Shown: positions 40,623-56,319, numbered from the stretch's first letter. The stretch: DNA of 64,000 nucleotides from Streptomyces pactum (GCF_016031615.1 NZ_JACYXC010000001.1:4030001-4094000), one strand, 5' to 3'. The notes: generated from the letters alone by a model not told the origin. Made by a program: numbers and translations.

Positions 40623-42307
40623 CCGCACCCCGGGCCGGCACGGTGGTGGTGGGCGGCACCGCCGCCGAGCGGCTGGCCGAACTGCGCTCCCGCCCGGACC
40701 TGGCCGTCACCGCCCCCGCCCAGTCGCTCGCCACCGCCTTCACCGGGGTGCTCACCGCGGCGCTCGCCGGGCTGCCCGCCGGTCACCGGCGGCAGGCGCC
40801 GGTGGTCATGGCCGCCACCGACTACGCGGTGGCGGCCACCTCCGGTTACGTCGCCCGCTGCGCCGAGGCCGAGGCGGGCGGCCGCCGGCTGCGCCCGTCG
40901 GAGGCGATGACCCCGGAGCCGGCCCAGCTCCTCCAGGAGCTGGCCGAACGCACCGACTGGCAGGGCCCCGGCCATGTGCTCATCTCCCCCCGGTCGGCGA
41001 CCTGGCAGGCGGTCCGCTGGGCGTTCGGCGCGGTCTCGGCCGGCCTGCACCCGGCGATGGTGGTCTGCGAGGTGGCCCGCGACCCGGCGGGCGGCGGCTA
41101 CCGGGTGGCGGCCGTGCCGGTCACCGCACCGGGCCCGCACGCCGACCCGCCCACCGGACCGGTGGTGATCTCCGGCACCGGCCTGGTCACCGCGTTCGGC
41201 GACGGCGCCGACACCTTCTGGCGGAACCTGCTCGCCGGCCGCCGGGGCACGGGCGAGCTGACCCGCTTCGACGCCGGCCGCTTCCGCAGCCGCACCGTGT
41301 GCCAGACCACGGTGGCTGCCGCGCCCGGCCGGCCGGTGCGGCGCGCCCTGGTGGACCGCGCCCGCGCCGAGGCGCTCGCCGAGGCCGGGCTGGGCCGGCT
41401 GCCGGAGCGCACCCTGCTGGTGTACGCCGGGGTGGTGCCGCACCTGCCGGCGGTCGCCGGCGCGCCCGGGGTCGGGGAGATCGCCCTGGAACCGGAGTGG
41501 GACGGCGACGGCTTCGGGGCCGCCCCCGGGGACCGGGTGCTGATGGCGCACGCCTGCGCCTCGGGTGCCTTCGGGCTCGCCATGGCCCGCGAATGGCTGC
41601 TGTGCGGCCTCGCCGACACCGCGGTGATCGTGGGCGTGTCGGCCCTCAACACCTACGACTACGCCTGCCTGGACGTGCTCCGCGCCACCACCACCGGCAT
41701 CGCCCGCCCCTTCGACGAGGACCGCTCCGGCGTGACCGTCGGGGAGGGCGCGGGGGTGATCGTGCTGGAGACCGCCGCCCGCGCGGCGGCCCGCGGCCAC
41801 CGCCCGCCGGCCGTGCTCGCCGGCATCTCCTGCCGGGTGGCCGGCCAGGGCGTCAGCGCGCTGAGCACCCGGGTCGGGGCGGTGTGCATGCGCGAGGCGC
41901 TGGCGATGGCGGGCCTGCGGACCGTGGACTACGTGCACGGTCACGCCCCCGGCACCCGCCAGGGCGACGAGGCCGAGCTGCGGGCGCTGGACCAGGTCGG
42001 CGCCGAGCTGGGCTGGCGGGACGTGCCGGTCAGCTCCTGCAAGGGGGCCTCCGGCCACCTGCTGCACGCCTCGGTGTTCCCCGCCGTGGTCACGGCGGTC
42101 CGGGCGCTGCGGGACGGGGTGCTCCCGGGCACCCCCGGTCTGCGGACGCCCCTGGGTGCGCGGCACGTCCGCGTACTGCGCGACGCGGAGTCCCGCGAGG
42201 GGCTGAGCTCCGTGCTGGTGGACAACTTCGGTTTCGGCGGCAACAACGCCGCGTTCCTGCTCACCGGGGACGCGGCCGGGCACCTGGAGTGGAGTGCACA
42301 TGGCTGA
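40619..42307 (+). CDS. ptmK: Beta-ketoacyl-ACP synthase PtmK with N-terminal extra domain
   Basis: 562-residue ketosynthase. The KAS II-like part begins near residue 178 (VVISGTGLVTAFG). The nucleophile is in AHACASGAFG, the lysine in SSCKGASGHLLHAS, and the C-terminal NFGFGGNNAAF is intact. The first histidine motif is altered: HGHAPGTRQGDEAE replaces the usual HGTGTxxGDxxE. About 175 residues before it look like a degenerate second ketosynthase-like half (AATDYAVAATSG, LISPRSATWQA). Expected role: extending 3-aminobenzoyl-PtmI with a malonyl unit. Confidence 0.91.
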   Translation: MTAPRAGTVVVGGTAAERLAELRSRPDLAVTAPAQSLATAFTGVLTAALAGLPAGHRRQAPVVMAATDYAVAATSGYVARCAEAEAGGRRLRPSEAMTPEPAQLLQELAERTDWQGPGHVLISPRSATWQAVRWAFGAVSAGLHPAMVVCEVARDPAGGGYRVAAVPVTAPGPHADPPTGPVVISGTGLVTAFGDGADTFWRNLLAGRRGTGELTRFDAGRFRSRTVCQTTVAAAPGRPVRRALVDRARAEALAEAGLGRLPERTLLVYAGVVPHLPAVAGAPGVGEIALEPEWDGDGFGAAPGDRVLMAHACASGAFGLAMAREWLLCGLADTAVIVGVSALNTYDYACLDVLRATTTGIARPFDEDRSGVTVGEGAGVIVLETAARAAARGHRPPAVLAGISCRVAGQGVSALSTRVGAVCMREALAMAGLRTVDYVHGHAPGTRQGDEAELRALDQVGAELGWRDVPVSSCKGASGHLLHASVFPAVVTAVRALRDGVLPGTPGLRTPLGARHVRVLRDAESREGLSSVLVDNFGFGGNNAAFLLTGDAAGHLEWSAHG

Positions 42308-44027
42308 CGCGGTGCTGCTGACGCCACGGGAGATCCTCACCGGGTTCTCCAGCGTCAACAACCAGAACGTTCTCATCAACGACGAGGAATACCTCCGGCT
42401 GGATCCCGCGATGCGCCTGTTCTACGAGAAGGTGCGGGAGAACCTGGGGGTGGCGTGCATCGCCGGTCATCTGCGGGCGTGCGGGTACTCGGTACGGGCG
42501 TTGAATCTGCACGGGCGCAACCCCAGCGACGAGGCGATCACGGATCTGATCCGCCGCGAGCGGCCGAAGTTCGTGGGCATCAGCATCATGTACGACCTGC
42601 ACATCGTGGACGCGGTGCGGCTGCTGCGCTGCGTGCGCAAGGCCGACCCGTCGGTGTTCGTGGCGATCGGCGGGGCGTTCTGCACGTACAACGCCAAACT
42701 GATCGCCGAGCGCATCCCGGAGGCGGACTGCGTGGCCTTCGGCGAGGGCGAGCTGACCGTCGAGGGGCTGATGGAGTGCCTGGCCGCCGGCCGCGACTGG
42801 CGGTCGGTGCCCGGCGTGTGGTTCTGGCAGGAAGGACGGGTGCGCAGCAGCGGCCCGCCGAAGCTGCCGGACCTGCACAAGCAGGCCTGGCCCGCCCGCG
42901 ACCTGCTCGTCCACCACCGCGGGGCCGGCATCCCCACCCCGGTGGCGTCCACGTACACCAGCCGCGGCTGCCACGCCAAGTGCACCTTCTGCTACGTGCC
43001 GCGGGCCCCCGGCGTCACCGCCGGCAACGCCTGGCGGGTGCGGTCGCCCGTCGACGTGGTGGACGAGATCGAGTTCCTCCAGCGGGAGTTCGGCACCCGG
43101 TTCCTGTGGTTCAACGACGACAACTTCGGCGGCGCCTTCCAGGACGGCTACAACCACGCCGTGGGCTTCGCCGAGGAGATCCTGCGCCGTGATCTGAAGA
43201 TCTCCTTCCACTGCGAGTTCCGGGTGGACACCGGGCTGATCGACCGGGAGGCGCTGCGCACCCTGCGCCGGGCCGGCATGGCCTCGGCGCTGCTGGGCAT
43301 GGAGACCGGCTCCCCGGCGATGGCCAAACGGTTCCGCAAGGGCACCCTGGTCGAGTACAACTTCGACGCCGCGCGGATGTTCCGCCAGGAGAACATCGAG
43401 CTGGAACCCGGCTGGATCATGGTCGAGCCCGGCACCACCGTGGACGACCTGTGGGAGAACCTGAAGTTCATCGTGGCGGCCGACATCGCCGTCAGCGAGA
43501 ACCCGTTCTCCTTCATCAGCCGGGCCATCGCGCTGCGCGGCACCGAGATGTACGACAAGATCACCGATCCGGCGCCGCCGGACCTGGCGGAGGTCGAGGG
43601 CCCCGCGCGGGAGGTGCTGAGCGAGGCGCGCCGGGAGTACCGGATCGCCGACGGCCGGGTCGAGGACGTGTGGGACGCCTGGGCCAGGGTGAGCGCCGAG
43701 GTCAGCGACCGCAAGGAGGAGCTGCCCTTCGTCGCCCAGATCATCGTGGACGCCACCCGGGCCCGCCGCTCCCAGGGCGAGCAGGGCCTGCGTCCGCGTC
43801 TGAGCCGGCTGCGGCGCTGGGTCGAGGACCTGCCGCACCTGCTGATCGCCTTCCTCAACGTCGGACTGCTGCTCGCGGACGAGAACCCGCCGGGTCTCGC
43901 CGGCCGGCTGGAGACCGAACTGCGCGCGCTGGTCGATGCCTACGACCGCGAGCACCTGGGGCTCACCTACCCGGACTTCGTGGCGGAGACCGAGCGTTTG
44001 TGCGGAGCACGGGCCCTGGCCGGATGA
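42300..44027 (+). CDS. ptmL: Cobalamin-type radical SAM enzyme PtmL
   Basis: 575-residue class B radical SAM protein. The N-terminal B12-binding-like domain has VGISIMYDLHIVD and FVAIGGAFCTYN; the radical SAM motif is GCHAKCTFC near residue 226, followed by FNDDNFGGAF. Roughly nine in ten residues of the first 230 match PtmM, so the pair arose by recent tandem duplication. ATG 42300 overlaps the end of ptmK and has GGAG upstream. A role in C-methylation or another radical step on the cyclopentitol is inferred. Its exact step is not something I can assign. Confidence 0.92.
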   Translation: MADAVLLTPREILTGFSSVNNQNVLINDEEYLRLDPAMRLFYEKVRENLGVACIAGHLRACGYSVRALNLHGRNPSDEAITDLIRRERPKFVGISIMYDLHIVDAVRLLRCVRKADPSVFVAIGGAFCTYNAKLIAERIPEADCVAFGEGELTVEGLMECLAAGRDWRSVPGVWFWQEGRVRSSGPPKLPDLHKQAWPARDLLVHHRGAGIPTPVASTYTSRGCHAKCTFCYVPRAPGVTAGNAWRVRSPVDVVDEIEFLQREFGTRFLWFNDDNFGGAFQDGYNHAVGFAEEILRRDLKISFHCEFRVDTGLIDREALRTLRRAGMASALLGMETGSPAMAKRFRKGTLVEYNFDAARMFRQENIELEPGWIMVEPGTTVDDLWENLKFIVAADIAVSENPFSFISRAIALRGTEMYDKITDPAPPDLAEVEGPAREVLSEARREYRIADGRVEDVWDAWARVSAEVSDRKEELPFVAQIIVDATRARRSQGEQGLRPRLSRLRRWVEDLPHLLIAFLNVGLLLADENPPGLAGRLETELRALVDAYDREHLGLTYPDFVAETERLCGARALAG

Positions 44028-44077
44028 GGCCGCCGGCGCCCCCGGCGCGCATGTGACGAGGAGAGAGGAGACCGGCC

Positions 44078-45814
44078 ATGTCGGACGTGGTCCTGCTGAC
44101 ACCCCGGGAAATACCCACCGGCGCCGCGAGCCTGAACAACCAGAACGTGCTCATCAACGACGAGGAGTACCTGTCGCTGGACCCGGCGATGCGCCTGTTC
44201 TACAAGCGCGTCCGGGAGAACCTGGGGGTGGCCTGCATCGCCGGCCACCTGCGCGGGTGCGGGTACTCGGTGCGGGCGCTCAACCTGCACGGGCGCAACC
44301 CCAGCGACGAGGTCATCACCGACCTGATCCGCCACGAGCGGCCGAAGTTCGTGGGCATCAGCATCATGTACGACCTGCACATCGTGGACGCGGTGCGGCT
44401 GCTGCGCTGTGTCCGGGCCGCCGATCCGTCGGTGTTCGTGGCGATCGGCGGGGCGTTCTGCACCTACAACGGCAAGCTGATCGCCGAGCGCATCCCGGAG
44501 GCGGACTGCGTGGCCTTCGGCGAGGGCGAGCTGACCGTCGAGGGGCTGATGGAGTGCCTGGCCGCCGGCCGCGACTGGCGGTCGGTGCCGGGGCTGTGGT
44601 TCTGGCAGGACGGACGGGTGCGCAGCAGCGGCCCGCCGAAGCTGCCGGACCTGTCCAAGCAGGCCTGGCCCGCCCGTGACGTCCTGATCCACCACCGCGA
44701 GGCGGGCATCCCCACCCCGCGCGCCTCGACGTACACCAGCCGCGGCTGCCACGCGAAGTGCACCTTCTGCTACGCGCCGCGCCAGCCCGGGGTGGAGAAC
44801 GGGCCCTGGCGGGTGCGGCCCATCGGGGACGCGGTGGACGAGATCGAGTACCTGCAGCGGGAGTTCGGCACCCGGTTCCTGTGGTTCAACGACGACAACT
44901 TCGGCGGCGCCTTCCAGGACGGCTACCACCACGCCGTCGGGTTCGCCGAGGAGATCCTGCGCCGCGGCCTGAAGATCAACTTCCACTGCGAGTTCCGGGT
45001 GGACACCGGGCTGATCGACCGGGAGGCGCTGCGCACCCTGCGCCGGGCCGGCATGGACCTGGCGCTGCTGGGCATGGAGACCGGCTCCCCGGGGATGATG
45101 AAGCGCTTCCGCAAGGGCACCACGGTCGCCTACAACTTCGACGCCGCCCGGCTGTTCAAGGAGGAGGGCATCGAGCTGGAGCCCGGCTGGATCATGATCG
45201 AGCCCGGCACCACCCTCGACGAGCTGTGGGAGAACCTGAAGTTCATCGTCACCGCCCGGGTGCACGAGAGCGAGAACCCGTTCTTCCTGATCAACCGGGC
45301 CATCGCACTGCGGGGCACGGAGATCTACGACAAGGCCACCCGGTACGAGGAGCCGGACATCCCCGGCGTCGAGGGCCCCGCCTGGGAGGTGCTGCGGCAC
45401 GCCCGCCGCGACTACCGGGTCGAGGACGACCGGGTGGAGCACCTGTGGACGGCGTGGAGCCGGGTCTCCTCGGAGATCAACGACCGCAAGGAGAACGAGG
45501 TCCCGTTCCTCGCCCAGAGCATCGCGGACGCGGTGCGCGCCCGCCGCGGCACCGGCGCCGAGTCGCTGCGCCCGCTGCTGGGCCGGCTGCGCAGCTGGGA
45601 CCAGGGCCTGGACGCGCTGCTGATCGCCTTCCTCAACGTCGGGCTGCTGCTGGCGGACGAGAACCCGCCGGAGCTGGCCGACCGGCTGGAGGCCCAGCTG
45701 CGCGACATGATCAACGCCTACGACCGGGAGCACCTGGGCCACACCTTCCCGGACTTCGTGGCCGAGACCGCGCGGGCGTGCGGTGAGCACGCCATGGCAC
45801 AGGTGAGGGGCTGA
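44078..45814 (+). CDS. ptmM: Cobalamin-type radical SAM enzyme PtmM (paralogue of PtmL)
   Basis: 578-residue paralogue of PtmL with the same order of domains and the same GCHAKCTFC cluster motif. Differences cluster after the motif (YAPRQPGVENG versus YVPRAPGVTAGN), in the substitution of MASALLG by MDLALLG, and near the C-terminus, which points to different substrates or steps. It follows ptmL after 50 bp with its own GAGAGAGGAG ribosome-binding site. Role inferred as for PtmL. Confidence 0.92.
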   Translation: MSDVVLLTPREIPTGAASLNNQNVLINDEEYLSLDPAMRLFYKRVRENLGVACIAGHLRGCGYSVRALNLHGRNPSDEVITDLIRHERPKFVGISIMYDLHIVDAVRLLRCVRAADPSVFVAIGGAFCTYNGKLIAERIPEADCVAFGEGELTVEGLMECLAAGRDWRSVPGLWFWQDGRVRSSGPPKLPDLSKQAWPARDVLIHHREAGIPTPRASTYTSRGCHAKCTFCYAPRQPGVENGPWRVRPIGDAVDEIEYLQREFGTRFLWFNDDNFGGAFQDGYHHAVGFAEEILRRGLKINFHCEFRVDTGLIDREALRTLRRAGMDLALLGMETGSPGMMKRFRKGTTVAYNFDAARLFKEEGIELEPGWIMIEPGTTLDELWENLKFIVTARVHESENPFFLINRAIALRGTEIYDKATRYEEPDIPGVEGPAWEVLRHARRDYRVEDDRVEHLWTAWSRVSSEINDRKENEVPFLAQSIADAVRARRGTGAESLRPLLGRLRSWDQGLDALLIAFLNVGLLLADENPPELADRLEAQLRDMINAYDREHLGHTFPDFVAETARACGEHAMAQVRG

Positions 45815-45817
45815 TCC

Positions 45818-46873
45818 ATGACCCGCGAGAAGCCGATCCGGTTCGCCGCGGTGGGGGCCGGGCGGGTGTTCCAGCGCTACCACCTGCCCTGCGTCGACGC
45901 CCGGGACGACGTGGAACTGGTGGGGCTGGTGGACGCCGACGCGGACCGGGCGGCGTCCGTCGCGGCCGGCCGGCCGGGGGTGTGGACCGGCACCGACGTC
46001 GCGCGGCTGATCCGCGAGGCCCGGCCGGACGCGCTCAGCGTCTGCACCCCCAACGACGCCCACGCCGCGCCGGTGCTGGCCGCGCTGGACGCCGGTATCC
46101 CGGTGCTCTGCGAGAAACCCCTGGCCGCCACGGTGGACGAGGCGCGGCGGATGGCCGAGCACCCGGCCGCGGCGGAGCTGCTGGCGGTGAACATGCCGTT
46201 CCGCTGCCACTCGCTGACCGCGCCGTTCGCCGAGGCGGCCGGCAAGGGCGCGCAGCGGGTGGAGGTCTCCTTCGTCACCCCCGGCAACCGGGTGTGGCGG
46301 GCCTGCACCCCCTGGTACGGCGACGCCCGGCGGGCCGGCGGCGGCGCCCTGCTGGACCTCGGTCCGCACGCCATCGACCTGCTGATGACCGTCTTCGGCC
46401 ATCCGGACGTCGAGGCGTGCACGGTGAACGCCGAGGGGGTGGAGGAACAGGCCGAGCTCCAACTGTCCTTCCAGGGCCTGCCGGCCACGATCCGGATCGA
46501 CCGGGCCGCCCGCCGGATGGAGACCGCGGTGACCGTCACCACGGCCGACGGCGCGCACGTGCTGGACCTGCGGCGCAACGAGCTGCGGCTCGCCGACGGC
46601 ACCGTCCGGCAGGGCGCCGACCGCCCGGAACTCGCCGCGATCTCCGCGTTCTTCGACGCGGTGACCGGCGCGGCGACCGGCGCGGCGGGGGCCGCTGGGG
46701 ACGGCCCGGCGGCTGGCGGTGCGGCCGGCACGTCCGGAGCGGATGCGGCCGGTGCGGGCGCGACCGGTGTGACCGGGGCGGGGGCGGTGGGCGCCCGGGA
46801 GGCGCTCGCGGTCCAGCTCGTCGTGGACGAGGCCTACCGCCGCGCCCGGGGCGCGGCCCCGGCGGTGACCTGA
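45818..46873 (+). CDS. ptmN: Gfo/Idh/MocA family oxidoreductase PtmN
   Basis: NAD(P)-dependent sugar/cyclitol dehydrogenase of 351 residues. The Rossmann segment is FAAVGAGRVFQRYH; the family lysine is in LCEKPLA, and GGALLDLGPHAIDLLM is the substrate-side His motif. It probably oxidises a hydroxyl of the GlcNAc-derived ring to a ketone for later amination or rearrangement. Residues about 284-325 are an Ala/Gly-rich low-complexity insertion not normal for the family. It starts 3 bp after ptmM and is the last gene of the ptmH to ptmN unit. Confidence 0.92.
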   Translation: MTREKPIRFAAVGAGRVFQRYHLPCVDARDDVELVGLVDADADRAASVAAGRPGVWTGTDVARLIREARPDALSVCTPNDAHAAPVLAALDAGIPVLCEKPLAATVDEARRMAEHPAAAELLAVNMPFRCHSLTAPFAEAAGKGAQRVEVSFVTPGNRVWRACTPWYGDARRAGGGALLDLGPHAIDLLMTVFGHPDVEACTVNAEGVEEQAELQLSFQGLPATIRIDRAARRMETAVTVTTADGAHVLDLRRNELRLADGTVRQGADRPELAAISAFFDAVTGAATGAAGAAGDGPAAGGAAGTSGADAAGAGATGVTGAGAVGAREALAVQLVVDEAYRRARGAAPAVT

Positions 46874-47183
46874 CGCGGCGGGCGGCGCGGCGGTCCGGCG
46901 TCGCCGGGCCGCAGGCCGGGTGGCGTGGGCGCTCGCCACCCCCCCGGGGCGGGCGCCTGACGCCGGGTGTCCCGCTCGGCGTCGCAGGCGCTACGCCCTG
47001 GCCCGCGGAGCCAGCAATTCGGGGTGGACCTGCTCGTGCCGTGGCCGGCGCCGGCCCGGCGGGCGATTTCGGGGAGCGGAAGGCCGTCTCACCCCATCCC
47101 GGCCCAGGCGCACCCGGAGGTCAACGGGTCGGCGCACGCCGGGGCTTCCGCGGTACCGGGGGCCGGCCGCACGGGCCGGACGG
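46874..47183. other. Spacer between convergent ptmN and ptmO
   Basis: About 310 bp. No supported gene, no strong hairpin and no clear repeat is visible; base composition is slightly less extreme than in other spacers. Confidence 0.5.
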
Positions 47184-47957
47184 TCAGCTCAGGAACCGTA
47201 CGACCTCGGCGCAGAACCGTTCCGGCTCGGTACGGTGCACATAGTGCCCGGCGTCGATGGCCAGCAGCCGGCCGTGCGGGACCCGGCCGGCGACCTCGGC
47301 CAGCAGCGACCGGGGCACCGGGCTGGAGAGGCCGCCGCTGATCACCAGCGTCTCGGCGGTGACCTCCGCCAGCCGCCGCCACCAGCCGGGGTCGGCCCGC
47401 CGCAGCTCGTCGATGATCGGCCGTACCGCGGCGCTGTCCAGCCCGCCGGACCGGCGCAGGTCGCGGAACTCCTGGTAGAGCGAGATGACCGGGGCCCGGT
47501 CGTCCTCCCGCGCCGACCGCAGGCGCATCTCCTCCTCGGCCGCCGCGTCCCGGGGCGGCGGGGGCGTGTCCTCGATCACCAGCCGGCGCACCCGGGCGGG
47601 CTGCCGCTGGGCGATCAGCCAGCCGATGTGCCCGCCCATCGAGTGCCCCACCAGGTCCACGGTGTCCAGCCGGTACCGGTCGAGCAGGGCGACGACGTCC
47701 CGGTACATCAGCTCGAAGGTGTAGCGCTCGGACCGGGGGCTGGCGCCGTGTCCGCGCAGATCCGGTACGTAGAGCCGACGGCCCAGCGGGGCCAGCGCGG
47801 TGATCAGCGGGGCCCAGTCCCGGCCGGTGTTGCCGAGGGCGTGCAGCAGCACCACCGGCTTCCCGTCCGGCTCGCCGGTGACCCGGCAACTCAGCGGCAG
47901 CGGCGGCCCTTCCGCCGGACCGCTCCATCTGTTCGACTGGTCCCGGTCGCGCAGCAC
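47184..47957 (-). CDS. ptmO: Alpha/beta-fold hydrolase PtmO
   Basis: About 257 residues. The oxyanion segment is LLHALGNTGRDW, the nucleophile elbow is GHSMGG, and the catalytic His lies in IDAGHYVHRTEP near the C-terminus; PDLRGHGAS is also typical. Possible roles are release of the glycosylated beta-ketoacyl chain from the ACP as a thioesterase, or another hydrolysis; the literature lists PtmO as a hydrolase. Several GTG starts compete: 47957 is conservative, while 47978 and 47981 lie closer to GAGAGG. Confidence 0.9.
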   Translation of the reverse strand: MLRDRDQSNRWSGPAEGPPLPLSCRVTGEPDGKPVVLLHALGNTGRDWAPLITALAPLGRRLYVPDLRGHGASPRSERYTFELMYRDVVALLDRYRLDTVDLVGHSMGGHIGWLIAQRQPARVRRLVIEDTPPPPRDAAAEEEMRLRSAREDDRAPVISLYQEFRDLRRSGGLDSAAVRPIIDELRRADPGWWRRLAEVTAETLVISGGLSSPVPRSLLAEVAGRVPHGRLLAIDAGHYVHRTEPERFCAEVVRFLS

Positions 47958-48066
47958 GCCGCGATGGTATCCGCCCACCACCCCTCTCAGACATACCGCG
48001 TCCGGCCCCTCGGGTCCCCCGGGCCGCGCGGTCGGGAGGCCCCGTGACCGTGAGCCGGAGGTCGCC

Positions 48067-48702
48067 GTGATCCTCTTCGCCACCGCGGCCGTCGCCGCGC
48101 CGTACGGGCCCCGGGAGCAGCACCTGGCCGGCCGTGCGGCGGCGGCCGACGCGCTGCGCCGGGCCGGCAGCACCCGGCTGACGGTGGGCCGGCGGGGTGA
48201 CGGGGCGCCGTGCTTCCCGCCCGGTTTCACCGGCTCCATCACCCACACCCGGCGGCTGGCCGTGGCGGTGGTGTGCCGGGCCGGGGAGGTGCGGGGGATC
48301 GGGGTGGACCTGGAGACCGACCCGGTGCCCGGCCGCCTGCACCGCATCCTGCTCGGCGAGGAGGAGCGCGCGGCGCTGTGGACGCCCGCCGACGAGACCA
48401 CCCTGCGCGGCCTCTTCGTCGCCAAGGAGGCGGCGTTCAAGGCGTTCTCGGCGGGCGGGGAGCGGGCGACGCGGATGTTCTGGCGGATCCGGCTGGAGCG
48501 GCCGGACCCGGGGCCGGAGCCTCCCGGCGCCGTGTGCGGTACGTCGGACCCGGCGTCCGGCGCGTCGCCGTCCCGCGGGGCGTCCACCGGTTCCGGGACG
48601 TGGCTGGTGGCCCGCGCCGGCCGGGAGCGGGCCCGGGTCCGGGTCCGGACCGGCCGCGAACTGGCCTGGGCGGTGGCCGTCCTGCCGGCCCCGGCTCCAT
48701 GA
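48067..48702 (+). CDS. ptmP: 4'-Phosphopantetheinyl transferase-like PtmP
   Basis: 211-residue protein of the EntD/Sfp superfamily, which would convert apo-ACP domains (PtmI, PtmQ) to the holo form with CoA. The two magnesium/CoA motifs are seen: GIGVDLE and FVAKEAAFKA, with GSITHT upstream. GTG 48067 has GGAGG six bases before. The C-terminal third carries a Pro/Ser/Gly insertion. It is divergent from ptmO across about 110 bp. Confidence 0.9.
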   Translation: MILFATAAVAAPYGPREQHLAGRAAAADALRRAGSTRLTVGRRGDGAPCFPPGFTGSITHTRRLAVAVVCRAGEVRGIGVDLETDPVPGRLHRILLGEEERAALWTPADETTLRGLFVAKEAAFKAFSAGGERATRMFWRIRLERPDPGPEPPGAVCGTSDPASGASPSRGASTGSGTWLVARAGRERARVRVRTGRELAWAVAVLPAPAP

Positions 48703-49661
48703 CTTGCCGGCCCCCGGGCCGCCGTCCGCCACCGACGCCCCCGGCGGCGGTTCGGCCGAGCCTTTCGGTGACTCCGCCGGACCTCCCGGTGACTCCGCCG
48801 GACCGGCCCGGTGACCCGGCCGGCCGGGCGTGGTGACCGGGCGGTGCGTGTCACCGGCCCGGGGTGAGGGGCCGTCCACCGCTCCCTCGGTACCCCGGGT
48901 GGCGGAGACGACTGGGGACGGCGGTCCGGGCCCGATCGCCCGATGACGCCTCCGGCCGTGCCGTCGGGGCAACCCGCGACCCTGCAGTGGTGGGTTCCGC
49001 GGGGCCGGCGCGGGAAGCGGGTCGCCCAAGCGGGCCGACGGAACGTGCGGGCCGCCGCATGCGTGCCGCTGGGGCGGGCCGGCGGAACGCGCGGGGCCGC
49101 CGAACGCGCGGGCCACGCGGGCTGGTTGACGCCGGCAGCCGGACGGGCCGCGCCGGACCGGTCACCCCGGGCCCCGGCCCCGGGCAGGCCGCTCCGGCCC
49201 GGCCCCGGCCCCTGACCGGGAACGCCCTGCCCCCGGCCGGACAGGGGCGGGTGCCCGGCCCGGGCAGGTGGGGCCCGGTCCGGCGGTGCGAGGTCCGGGC
49301 CCGGCCTGCCTCCGTCGAGCGGGTCCGGACGGGGCTGGGCGGGCCGGGAGCGGGACATTCGGGGGCCGGGTGGGGCAAGCGCGGCCGAGCGGGAGCCGGT
49401 CGCCCCCGGGCCGGGAGCCTCGGCAGGCGAGGGGCCTGGCTCCGGTGGGGCAGGGCCCGGCACACCGCGGTCCCGTCCGCTACCGGTCCGGCCGCCGTTG
49501 ACGGGTGGCCGGCCCGGCGGCGCGAGATCCGGGCCCGGCGGGCCCTCATCGAACGGGGCCCGGCCCCAGCAAGGGATTCCGCCCGGCGGGGCGAGGTGCG
49601 GCTCCAATCCGGCCCCCGTGGGTCGGGGGCCGGACCGGAGACCGGGCGGGTCGGGACCGGG
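48703..49661. other. 960-bp gene-free spacer between ptmP and ptmQ
   Basis: Very GC-rich DNA between convergent genes. Motifs such as gggcccggtccgg, gcccggcctgc and ggaccgg recur irregularly. All long frames translate to Arg/Gly/Pro/Ala low complexity. I see no gene, RNA or mobile element. Confidence 0.55.
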
Positions 49662-55245
<5,584 letters not shown>

Positions 55246-55249
<4 letters not shown>

Positions 55250-56319
55250 CACGCGCCGCTCCCCTCGTCGTCCGCCGGTGCCGCCGTGTGGGACGCGGGC
55301 GTCTCCAGCACCGTCACCACCGCGGCGGTGATCATCAGTCCCGGGCCGGCGCTGAGCATCAGCAGGTGGTCGCCCGCGGCCAGCCGCCCGGAGCAGGCCA
55401 GGTGGTCGAGGTGGATGCCGACGTCGGCGGCGCCCGCGTGGCCCACGTCGCGGAAGAACTCCACCGACCCGAGCGAGGCGTCCAGGCCCATCGGCCGCAG
55501 GTGGCTGTCGAGGAAGTCGGTGGTGGCCGCCCCCAGGTGGAGCACGTGGGACAGGTCCGGCACGGTGATCCCGGCCTCGCTCGCCACCTGCTCCACCAGC
55601 TTGGTGCCGCTCGCGCCGTACTCCTCGACGATCTCCGACGCCCGGGGGCCCAGTTCCGCGACCATCGCCTCCAGGTGCTCGTTCATGTCGAGCTTCTTCC
55701 CGAGGGTGAGCGCCGGCGGGAAGATCGGGGCGTGCCCGCGGTTGAGGATCTCGAACTGCGGCAGCGAGACCGACTCCACCGCCCGCAGCTCCGCCCAGCC
55801 GGACCGCTTGGAGAGCACCACCGCGGCGCCCGCGTCGGCGAGCACCGAGTCCCGGTGCGCGTGCCAGCGGTCCACCGACGGGGCCCCGAAGTTGTCGGCG
55901 GCGCTCACCACGGCACCGCTGCGCGTCGGCGCGCACAGCAGGTACTGGGTGGCCATCTCCAGCGCGGCCAGGAACGCGTTGCACCCCTGTTCCACGGTGA
56001 GCGCCGGGACCGGGGTGCCCAGGGTGGCGCGGAGGATGTAGTGCGGGGCCGACCAGCCGTCCGGCCCCTGGTGGTAGGCGCACGAGTGCACCAGCAGGTC
56101 GATGTCGTCCCGGCTCAGGCCGGAGCGTGCCACCGCCTGCCGCACCGCGGCCACGGCCATGTCCGGTGCCGATATCCCGTCGGCCACGGCGACGTTCCGC
56201 CAGCCGCAGGACTCCATCCGTTCCCGCTCGTACCAGCCGCGCCGCACCGCGTCCTCCACGCTGGTCCGCTCGGGGAGGTACGCCCCGGTCGCTGCCAGGA
56301 AAATGCCCGGTGTTCTCAC
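55246..56319 (-). CDS. ptmR: KAS III-like acyltransferase PtmR
   Basis: 357-residue enzyme of the FabH/KAS III fold. The nucleophile cysteine is in VEQGCNAFLAALEMA and the histidine in VLHLGAATTDF. Where FabH has the third catalytic residue in GNxxAAS, this protein reads GHAGAADVG, so the asparagine appears to be replaced by histidine. This fits its reported role as a transferase that moves 6-methylsalicylate from PtmQ to the core and not as a condensing enzyme. Start codon GTG 56319, 13 bp after ptmS. Confidence 0.93.

Noticed and set aside
48703..49661. Possible hidden gene between ptmP and ptmQ
   Set aside because: All frames are Arg/Gly/Pro-rich low complexity with no ribosome-binding site or motif.
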